From: Verrucomicrobiota bacterium
GTDB taxonomy: Bacteria > Verrucomicrobiota > Verrucomicrobiia > Limisphaerales > UBA1319
Assembly (NCBI GenBank): GCA_022711435.1
Contig: JAKLFB010000020.1
Coordinates: forward strand, 1 to 64,000
Reading direction: 5' to 3'
DNA: 64,000 nt
Of the stretch, positions 18,968 to 25,602 are shown piece by piece. Position 1 is the stretch's first letter. Every line of letters starts with the position of its first letter. The position numbers and the translations under genes are program-made. The notes under the pieces are model-generated. The model did no database searches. It saw only the letters and a program-made list of their open reading frames with translations, and was not told the origin of the DNA.

Positions 18968-19261
18968 ATGGCACATCAAGCAATTGGACTACTCGAGACG
19001 CGCGGTTTGGTCGCGCTGGTGGAAGGCACGGATGCGATGCTCAAGTCGGCCAACGTCGAGCTGGCGGGGCCGGTGACCCAGGTCGGCAACGCCCTCGTCA
19101 CGGCGGTGGTCGTGGGCGACGTCGCCGCGGTCAAGGCGGCGACCGACGCCGGCGCCCAGGCCGTCAAGGCGATCGGCGGCGAGCTGGTGAGCGTCCATGT
19201 CATCGCGCGCCCGCATGCGGACGTGGATGCCGTGCTGCCGCGGAAACCCCAAGCCAAGTAA
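18968..19261 (+). CDS. BMC-H shell hexamer protein 3 (altered pore loop)
   Basis: Third single-domain BMC-H, 97 residues: [34 protein letters not shown] and HVIARPHADVDAVL are diagnostic. The pore loop is QVGNAL instead of the G-S-G/G-G-G of the two paralogues, and the conserved RGD before VAAVKAA is V-G-D. This suggests a pore of different size or polarity. It follows the only sizeable gap in the operon (about 128 nt containing hairpins), so its expression could be set separately. The next gene starts five bases after its stop. Confidence 0.93.
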   Translation: MAHQAIGLLETRGLVALVEGTDAMLKSANVELAGPVTQVGNALVTAVVVGDVAAVKAATDAGAQAVKAIGGELVSVHVIARPHADVDAVLPRKPQAK

Positions 19262-19265
19262 GGTT

Positions 19266-19580
19266 ATGTTCCTGGCACGGGTGGAAGGCTCCGTGGTGGC
19301 CACCAAGAAGGACGCCTCGATGAGCGGCCGCAAGCTGCTCATCCTGCGCCCCCAGTTGGTCGACGACCGGGATCCGACCCGATTTCGGCCCGGGGTCAAC
19401 ACCATTGTGGCCGTGGACAGCGTGGGGGCTGGCCAAGGCGAGCTGGTGATCTTCTGCCAGGGGAGCAGCGCCCGCCTCGCCCCCAACCTAAAAGAGGCCC
19501 CCGTCGACGCCGTCATCATCGGGATCGTCGATTCGGTCGATGTCCTCGGTCGCCAGATTTACAGCGCTCGATCCGCCTGA
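19266..19580 (+). CDS. BMC-P (EutN/CcmL) vertex protein 1
   Basis: Pentameric shell vertex protein of 104 residues. The start ATG at 19266 gives MFLARVEGSVVATKKDASMS, the classic EutN/CcmL opening. Further family features are LLILRPQLVD, IVAVDSVGAGQGELVIFCQGSSAR and DAVIIGIVDSVD. First of three BMC-P paralogues, which is typical for PVM-type loci and unusual for most other microcompartments. Confidence 0.93.
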   Translation: MFLARVEGSVVATKKDASMSGRKLLILRPQLVDDRDPTRFRPGVNTIVAVDSVGAGQGELVIFCQGSSARLAPNLKEAPVDAVIIGIVDSVDVLGRQIYSARSA

Positions 19581-19594
19581 ACCGCTTTCGTGCC

Positions 19595-21106
19595 ATGAAC
19601 AATCCCAGCATCAACGAAACCCTGATCCGCGAGGTCGTCGAGGACGTGCTCGGGCGGCTGGGCAAGCCTTCTGCGGCGCCGGCGCCCCAGCCCGCGCCGC
19701 CCCCGAGATCGTCCGCCGCGCCCCCGGCGCCCCCGGCCGTCTCGAGGCCGTCCGCCGCCCCCTCGGGCGGCCGCCGGCTCGGAGTGTTCAGCGACGCTAC
19801 AGAAGCCTGCAGCGCCGCCGCCGAGGCGTTCGAGAAGCTCTCGGCCCAGGGCATGGCCGGACGCGCGCGCGTTATCGAGATCGTCAAGACCCTCTCCTCG
19901 GCCCACGCAGCCGAGTGGGGGCGCATCGAGCTCGAGGAGACCAAGATCGGGCGCCTGGACCACAAGATCGAGAAACTGCTCGGGCTCAAGGCGGTCCCGG
20001 GCATCGAATCCCTGTGCCCGGACGGCTTCAGCGGGGACCACGGGATCACGCTCGAGGAGTTCGCCCCGTTCGGCGTCATCGGCGCGATCACGCCCTCGAC
20101 GCACTCGATCCCGACCTTGAGCTGCAATGTGATCAACATGGTGGCGGCGGGGAATGCGGTCGTGTTCAACGCGCATCCGGGCGCCTATCGCTGTGCGGCG
20201 ATGGCCGCTCGAGTCTACAACGAGGCGATCTTCCGCGAGCTTGGAATCGAGAACCTGATCGCGATCGTGGATCCGCCCACGCTCGAGTCGTTCAAGGCGA
20301 TCTGCGCGAGCGATCAGGTGCGGCTGCTGTGCGTGACCGGCGGCCCCGGCGTGGTGAAGGCGGCGATGCAGGCCGGCAAGCGCGCGATCTGCGCGGGGCC
20401 GGGCAACCCGCCGGTGCTGGTGGACGACACGGCCGACATCGATCGGGCCGCCCGCTGCATCATCCAGGGCGCCGCCTACGACAACAACCTGCTCTGCATT
20501 GGCGAGAAGGAGGTGTTTGTCCTGGAGAGCGTGGCGGGCCGGCTGATGGAGGCGCTCCAGCGCCAGGGCGCCGCGCGCCTCGATTCGGCTCAGATCGATC
20601 GCCTCACGCGCGAGGCGTTCGTGTTCCCCGCCGGCCAGGGCGCCGGATGCCCGCATGCGACCGTGAACAAGGAGCTGATCGGCAAGGATGCGGCCCTGCT
20701 GGCCCGGATGGCTGGGGCGAACGTGCCGGCGGGCACCGAGCTTTTGTGGGGCGAGACCGGCGCCGACCACCTGTTCGTCCAGGAGGAGCAGATGATGCCG
20801 TTCGTCCCGGTGGTCCGGGTCCCGACCGTTTCGGCGGGGATCGAGGCCGCCCGGGCGGCCGAGCACGGATACCGGCACACGGCCATCATTCACTCGCACA
20901 ATGTCAGCCACATGACCGCGATGGCCAAGGCGCTGAACACCACCTTGTTCATCAAGAACGGCTCCTGCCTGGCCGGGCTGGGCAACGGGGGCGAGGGGTA
21001 TCCGAGCTTCTCGATCGCCACGCCGACCGGCGAGGGCGTGACCAGCCCGAAGACCTTCACGCGCGTCCGGCGCTGCGTCATGGTCGATAACCTCCGCATT
21101 TTCTAA
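19595..21106 (+). CDS. CoA-acylating aldehyde dehydrogenase (PduP/EutE type)
   Basis: Oxidises the toxic aldehyde, probably L-lactaldehyde, to acyl-CoA with NAD inside the shell. 503 residues. Residues 1-23 form an amphipathic helix (INETLIREVVEDVLGRLGK), the usual N-terminal encapsulation peptide. An Ala/Pro linker of about 45 residues follows, then the ALDH fold: FGVIGAITPSTHS, GGPGVVKAAMQAGKRAI, and NNLLCIGEKEVF with the catalytic Cys near residue 300. The C-terminal part carries VTSPKTFTRVRRCVM. It sits between BMC-P genes, 14 nt after the first. Confidence 0.93.
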   Translation: MNNPSINETLIREVVEDVLGRLGKPSAAPAPQPAPPPRSSAAPPAPPAVSRPSAAPSGGRRLGVFSDATEACSAAAEAFEKLSAQGMAGRARVIEIVKTLSSAHAAEWGRIELEETKIGRLDHKIEKLLGLKAVPGIESLCPDGFSGDHGITLEEFAPFGVIGAITPSTHSIPTLSCNVINMVAAGNAVVFNAHPGAYRCAAMAARVYNEAIFRELGIENLIAIVDPPTLESFKAICASDQVRLLCVTGGPGVVKAAMQAGKRAICAGPGNPPVLVDDTADIDRAARCIIQGAAYDNNLLCIGEKEVFVLESVAGRLMEALQRQGAARLDSAQIDRLTREAFVFPAGQGAGCPHATVNKELIGKDAALLARMAGANVPAGTELLWGETGADHLFVQEEQMMPFVPVVRVPTVSAGIEAARAAEHGYRHTAIIHSHNVSHMTAMAKALNTTLFIKNGSCLAGLGNGGEGYPSFSIATPTGEGVTSPKTFTRVRRCVMVDNLRIF

Positions 21107-21115
21107 GGGTCAGGC

Positions 21116-21418
21116 ATGATGCTCGCGCGGACAGAAGGCAGCGTGATCTCGACTCGGAAACATCCGAGCTTCGAGGGCTGGCGGCTGGCAATCTGCCAGC
21201 CGATCGGCGCTGCGGGCCAGCCCGAGGGGACGCCCGTGGTCGCCCTGGACCCGCTCGGCGCCGGCCTGCACCAGCGCGTCGTCGTCTCGACCGACGGCCT
21301 GGCCGCGCGCCAGGCCGTCAAAGATCCGCGCAGCCCGGCGCGCATGATGATCGTCGCCATCGTCGACGAACCGTCCCCGGCCGCCGACCCAGCCCGCCCT
21401 CGAGGGGAGATCGCATGA
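21116..21418 (+). CDS. BMC-P (EutN/CcmL) vertex protein 2
   Basis: Second pentamer paralogue, 100 residues: MMLARTEGSVISTRKHPSFE, ALDPLGAGLHQRVVVSTDG and RMMIVAIVDEPSPA are typical of the fold. It ends by overlapping the start of the third BMC-P by ATGA. The C-terminal tail (SPAADPARPRGEIA) is longer and less conserved than in paralogue 1. Confidence 0.9.
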   Translation: MMLARTEGSVISTRKHPSFEGWRLAICQPIGAAGQPEGTPVVALDPLGAGLHQRVVVSTDGLAARQAVKDPRSPARMMIVAIVDEPSPAADPARPRGEIA

Positions 21419-21714
21419 GGCTGGGGCGGGTCATCGGCCGGGTCACCTTGAGCCAGGCGGTGCCCTCGCTCCAGGGAGCGCGCTGGCTCATCGTCAGCCC
21501 GCTCGGGCGCGACGATCTGTCGGCCAGGCCCGGGGCGGCCGCGGTGAGCCGGGAGCCCAGCCTTGTCGTTTACGACGATCTCGGCGGCGCCCCTGGCGAT
21601 CTGATCGGCTTTGTCGAAGGCCGCGAGGCGGCCATGCCGTTCGAGCAGCCCACGCCTGTCGATGCGATCAACGGCGCTTTGATTTCCAACGTGTATTACC
21701 ACCCGATGCCATGA
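21415..21714 (+). CDS. BMC-P (EutN/CcmL) vertex protein 3
   Basis: Third pentamer paralogue, 99 residues: MRLGRVIGRVTLSQAVPSLQ, RWLIVSPLGR, VVYDDLGGAPGDLIGFVEG and NGALISNVYYHP. Lacks the glycine-serine-rich segment of paralogue 1. Overlaps both neighbours (ATGA at each end), so translation of the BMC-P 2, BMC-P 3 and aldolase genes is coupled. Confidence 0.9.
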   Translation: MRLGRVIGRVTLSQAVPSLQGARWLIVSPLGRDDLSARPGAAAVSREPSLVVYDDLGGAPGDLIGFVEGREAAMPFEQPTPVDAINGALISNVYYHPMP

Positions 21715-22754
21715 AGACTGTTGTCAGCGTCAAGGATGTCGAGAACTGGCTGCGCTCGGGCGCCGATCCAGCCGCATTGCCGGCCGAGGCGATCTACACG
21801 CCGGCGGCGCGGGATCTCCTGCGCGAGCATGCCGAGTCCGGCAGCCGCCCAGCGCCCGTCCCGGCCCGCTCGAGCTCATCGGCGGCGGCTGGCCGGGCCG
21901 CGAGCGAATCCGAGGCGGAGCGGCTGTTCCGCTCGCCCGAGATCGAGGGGCTCAAGCGCCAGATCTGCGACATCGGACGGCGGCTGTGGCAGCGGGCCTA
22001 TGTGGATGGAAACGGCGGCAACATCTCGATCCGGCTGACGGACCGATGGGTCCTGTGCACGCCGACGCTGGTGTCGAAGGGGTTCATGCAGCCCGAGGAC
22101 ATGTGCCTGGTCGACCTCGAAGGCAACCAGGCGGCGGGCGCCCGGAAGCGCACCAGCGAGATCCTCATGCACCTGCAGATCTTCCAGGCCCAGCCCAAGG
22201 CCAAGGCGTGCGTCCATGCCCATCCCCCTTACGCCACCGCCTTTGCCGTCTCGAACGTGAAGCCGCCGACCTGCATGATTCCGGAGATGGAGGTGTTTTG
22301 CGGCGAGGTCGGCATTGCGCCGTATTTCACGCCGGGGACGCCGGAGATGGGGCGGCAGGTGGCATCCCTGGCAGGCCAGCACAACACGATCTTGATGGCC
22401 AACCACGGCGTGGTTGCCTGGAGCCATCTCGGGGTCGAAGACGCCTATTTCAAGATGGAGATTATCGAGGCCTACTGCCGGACGGTGGTTGTCACCACCC
22501 AGCTCGGGGGCGAGCCCCGGACATTCTCGCCGGGCCAGCTCCAGGAGCTGCTCGCCATCAAGCAGAAGATGGGCGTGGTCGACCGCCGCATCGGCCTCAA
22601 GGAATGCGAGCTGTGCGACAACCGCGACTGGCGCCCCGGCGTCGTCTGCCAGGTCCCGCCTCGATCCGCCGCCGGCGCTCCGGGCCCTGATCCGGCTGCC
22701 GAGGCCGCCATCCAGGCGATCACCGACCAGATCATGGCCCGCCTCCAGGGTTGA
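21711..22754 (+). CDS. Class II aldolase (L-fuculose/L-rhamnulose-1-phosphate aldolase-like) with targeting tails
   Basis: Zinc-dependent aldolase expected to split fuculose-1-P or rhamnulose-1-P into DHAP and L-lactaldehyde. 347 residues, about 120 more than FucA. The core (about residues 80-300) has DGNGGNISIRL, CVHAHPPYATAF with the metal HxH, MIPEMEVFCGEVG and ANHGVVAWS with the third His. The N-terminal 75 residues are an extra domain plus Ser/Ala linker. The C-terminal tail, after a Pro/Ala linker, is an amphipathic helix (AAIQAITDQIMARLQG), a probable encapsulation peptide. This aldolase is the hallmark cargo of PVM-type microcompartments. Start overlaps the BMC-P 3 stop. Confidence 0.9.
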   Translation: MKTVVSVKDVENWLRSGADPAALPAEAIYTPAARDLLREHAESGSRPAPVPARSSSSAAAGRAASESEAERLFRSPEIEGLKRQICDIGRRLWQRAYVDGNGGNISIRLTDRWVLCTPTLVSKGFMQPEDMCLVDLEGNQAAGARKRTSEILMHLQIFQAQPKAKACVHAHPPYATAFAVSNVKPPTCMIPEMEVFCGEVGIAPYFTPGTPEMGRQVASLAGQHNTILMANHGVVAWSHLGVEDAYFKMEIIEAYCRTVVVTTQLGGEPRTFSPGQLQELLAIKQKMGVVDRRIGLKECELCDNRDWRPGVVCQVPPRSAAGAPGPDPAAEAAIQAITDQIMARLQG

Positions 22755-22757
22755 CCC

Positions 22758-24131
22758 GTGACGAAACCTTGCCCCACCCGCGACCGCCTCCCCGCGCCCC
22801 CCAAGGCCGGGAGCCCGCCCGTGAAATCCCTCGATGCCAAGCTGGCCGAGATCAAGGCGAACCCCGCCTCGAGGACGTTCATCCTCGCCGACGCCAAGGA
22901 TGCGGACATGGCATTCGGCGTGCGGGCCCCAGGACCGCGTCATTACCTCTCCGCCGCGGGAGCGCGCCGGGCGCAATTCTCGCCCGAGGTCTGGACCCGC
23001 GAGGAGTTCGGCGCCCGGAACATCCCCGAGTTTCTCGACATCATCCGGGAGGTCGCCCGGCAAGAGCTGGTGGACATCCTGCTGATGTCGGCCAGCATCA
23101 ACGAGCGGTTGACCATCCAGGAAGGCTTGTTCCGGGACTCGCCGGTCACCCCTGCCGCCCGGGCCAACGACGCCACCGATGTCTGGGCCGTCCGGCACGG
23201 ATCGTATCTGAAGCAGCCTGCCCAGCCTTTCCGCAGTGCCACGATCGATCACATCCAGTGCGGCCAGGTCCAATGCGATCCCGGCGATGCGCCTTTCCCC
23301 GGCGCCAACCTCGGCCTGTACTCGGTCACGTTTGTCAACGATCTCGAACAGGATCGGGCCACCTTGACGGCGTTCAAGGAGTTCCGCGAAGAGGCCGAAC
23401 GCAAGGGGTTCCGGTACTTCCTCGAGGTGTTCGATCCGAACGTCCCGAGCGGCGTCCCCGCCGACCGGCTGGGCGAGTTCATCAACGACAACATCGTTCG
23501 CAGCCTGGCTGGGGTGACCGATGCCGGCCGGCCCCTTTTCCTGAAGATCGCCTATCACGGGCCGCGGCGGATGGAGGAGCTCGCCCAGTACGATCCCAAC
23601 CTCGTGGTGGGCATCCTCGGCGGCAGCGCGGGCACGACCCTCGATGCGTTCAAGCTCATCCATGACGCGCAAAAATATGGCGCTCGAGTCGCCTTGTTCG
23701 GCCGGAAGATTAACCATGCCGAGCATCAGCTGGCGTTCATCGAGATGCTGCGGCTGATCACGGATGGAAAGATCTCGCCCGAGGAAGCAGTTCGAGCCTA
23801 TCACGCCATCCTCGAGCGGCTCGGGATCGGGCCGCGGCTGCCCCTCGAGAAGGACCTCGAGCTGACCGATGCGTCCATGAGCTACGGCGGCGAACCCCGG
23901 CGCACCATTCTGCCGTCTCCGGCTTCGGTCCCGCCTGTCCCGGCTCGGCTGGCCCAGCGTGCGCCCGTCTCTTCCGCGGCGCCTGCCGCCCCGGCACCCC
24001 CGGCCGAAAAGGCCGGGCTGGCATCCGAATTGTGGCCGCGGCGGCCGGACGGCGGGCCGGACTTCGATCGGATGACATCGGCCCAGCGGCTCTCCTACGA
24101 CCGCTGGCGTCTGACCCGGCGGTTCGGATAA
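22758..24131 (+). CDS. Unnamed PVM microcompartment-associated protein, probable TIM barrel
   Basis: 457 residues, no family name I can assign with certainty. It starts three bases after the aldolase stop, so it belongs to the operon. The middle (residues about 20-370) shows strand-helix periodicity of a beta/alpha barrel: ELVDILLMSASINERLT, GFRYFLEVFDPNVPSG, LFLKIAYHGPRRMEEL, LVVGILGGSAGTTLDAFKLI, ARVALFGRKINHAEHQ. The Lys in FLKIAY and the late GGS and GRK loops recall class I aldolases of the DeoC/LacD kind (weak inference). A Pro/Ala-rich linker at about 385-425 leads to a basic C-terminal helix (TSAQRLSYDRWRLTRRFG) that could target it to the shell. Candidate functions: a second aldolase, isomerase or structural cargo. 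Confidence 0.8.
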   Translation: MTKPCPTRDRLPAPPKAGSPPVKSLDAKLAEIKANPASRTFILADAKDADMAFGVRAPGPRHYLSAAGARRAQFSPEVWTREEFGARNIPEFLDIIREVARQELVDILLMSASINERLTIQEGLFRDSPVTPAARANDATDVWAVRHGSYLKQPAQPFRSATIDHIQCGQVQCDPGDAPFPGANLGLYSVTFVNDLEQDRATLTAFKEFREEAERKGFRYFLEVFDPNVPSGVPADRLGEFINDNIVRSLAGVTDAGRPLFLKIAYHGPRRMEELAQYDPNLVVGILGGSAGTTLDAFKLIHDAQKYGARVALFGRKINHAEHQLAFIEMLRLITDGKISPEEAVRAYHAILERLGIGPRLPLEKDLELTDASMSYGGEPRRTILPSPASVPPVPARLAQRAPVSSAAPAAPAPPAEKAGLASELWPRRPDGGPDFDRMTSAQRLSYDRWRLTRRFG

Positions 24132-24139
24132 GAGCCCTG

Positions 24140-24280
24140 GCGCTTTTCGCGCTGTCTGAAAGCGTCATGCTCGCAGCCCGGCGCGCAGCGGAGTGCACGC
24201 CCTACCTTGCAAGCTGAAAGCCGAAAGGTAGGGCGGCCACTCCGTGGACGCCGCGTTGATGGCCGACAGCTTGCAGCCCG
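24140..24280 (+). repeat. Dispersed palindromic repeat unit after the BMC operon
   Basis: Contains one degenerate unit of the 100-bp family (CGCGCAGCGGAGTGCACGCCCTACC, then GGTAGGGCGGCCACTCCGTGG at 24226). The flanking segment at 24140-24181 (CGCTTTTCGCGCTGTCTGAAA...CTCGCAGCC) recurs at 24727-24768, so the intervening block is bracketed by a direct repeat of about 42 bp. Confidence 0.75.
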
Positions 24281-24640
24281 GCGCGCGGCGGCCGGTGGTT
24301 GAGGGACAGCGAATGGCTGACGGTTGCTGCGGACGAGGACGTCCGCGGTCCGGAAGGTTCGGAGCGCGGGCCTCCTGGCCCGCAGCGCGAAGGGATTGGC
24401 GCGCGGCGGCCGGCGGTTGAGGGACAGCGAATGGCTGACGGTTGCTGCGGACGAGGACGTCCGCGGTCCGGAAGGACTCGGAGCGCGGGCCTCCTGGCCC
24501 GCAGCGCGAACGGATTGGCGCGCGGCGGCCGGTGGTTGAGGGAAAGCGAATGGCTGACGGCTGCTGCGGACGAGGACGTCCGCGGTCCGGAAGATTGGGA
24601 GCGGCCACTCCGTGGACGCCGGCCTCCAGCCACCACGTCC
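24281..24640 (+). repeat. Three tandem copies of a 118-119 bp repeat
   Basis: Copies begin at 24281, 24399 and 24518 with GCGCGCGGCGGCCGG. Each contains GAATGGCTGACGG and a palindrome GGACGAGGACGTCCGCGGTCC, and copies 1-2 end CGGGCCTCCTGGCCCGCAGC. The third copy switches after 24600 to the GCGGCCACTCCGTGGACGCC motif of the other repeat family, so the two families have recombined. No gene. Confidence 0.85.
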
Positions 24641-24739
24641 GCCGCTCGCGCCTCGCGGGGCGATCGGATCATGGCGGAGACGCACGTGAAGGAGCGTCGA
24701 CATTCTTGTCGGCTGGATCGCCCTGTCGCTTTTCGCGTT

Positions 24740-25140
24740 GTCTGAAAACGTCATGCTCGCAGCCCCGCGTGCCGCCACTTCCTCGTCACTGGGAAGCCTT
24801 GTCCTCTTTCCCTCCCCCCGCGAGGGACGAGCGGGGGGAGGGCGCAGGGAGAGGGGATTGTTCCAGCGCCCGGCTCTCCCCGTCCCTCCCCTCCACTGCG
24901 GCGGAGGGGAGAAGACAATCGGCTAACGGGATGCAAGTTGCCCAGCACGCCGTCTGGCAGCCGTTGCCCATCACGTCGTCTGAAAGCGGTCGCCCGGCAC
25001 GCCGTCTGAACGCGATTGCCGAGCGTGCTGCTTGGCTACCCGGTGCGCCGCCGGTTCCTCGTCACCGGGAAGCCTTTTCTTGTTTCCCTCCCCCCGCGAG
25101 GATCGAGCGGGGGGAGGGCGCAGGGCGGGGGGAGGGGCGC
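24740..25140 (+). repeat. Long dispersed intergenic repeat, copy A
   Basis: About 400 bp nearly shared with 35600-36010: CTCCCCCCGCGAGGGACGAGC, GCGCAGGGAGAGGGGATTGTTCC, ATCGGCTAACGGG, TTGCCCATCACGTCGTCTGAA and GCGTGCTGCTTGGCTACCC occur in the same order in both. Internally it repeats a G/C-rich palindrome (CCCCGCGAGG...CGAGCGGGG) twice. No open frame with family features. Non-coding. Confidence 0.8.
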
Positions 25141-25602
25141 CAAAATCTTTCACCATAGAACACAGAGAGTGTTTTCCCGCGGAGCAGAGGGCACAGGAAT
25201 TTTCACCACGAAGAGAAGAAATTCATTGGGGATCAAGAAACGAACGCCAGCGATGGAGGCAGCGCGCCCTGCCTGCGCCGCCCGAAAGACCGCCTTGCCA
25301 TTGTTTTTGACGCATCTACCCGAGCTCCGCAAGGATAACTATGATAAAAGCGGTTCTTCATGGCCGGTTTTAGCGGCGTGTTCCCGTGCCATCTACAAAG
25401 CGATTTCTTTTCCGAAAATACGGCGAGGCATACACGGCTGGCGATCCGCGATTCAACGCAATCGTACGAACTGCCGCCAGGAGCCATTGTTACCCCGAAG
25501 GCGTTACGGTTGTCGCTTGCCGGGACCAAGTCGTAAAACCGGGCATCGTCCGCGTGTTGCGACCGTGTACGGCAGTATTGTCCCGCCGGGAGATGCCCAA
25601 TT
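25141..25602. other. Intergenic stretch with no recognised gene
   Basis: Begins with ACCATAGAACACAGAGAG, similar to simple intergenic A/C-rich words found in related genomes. A GTG-initiated 92-codon frame at 25386-25664 runs into the end of the convergent cohesin/RCC1 gene and has no family signature; I do not call it. Nothing else seen. Confidence 0.5.

Noticed and set aside
24299..25158. Several 60-240 codon frames in 24.3-25.2 kb
   Set aside because: All lie in tandem or dispersed repeats and change identity with each repeat unit, so they are not genes.
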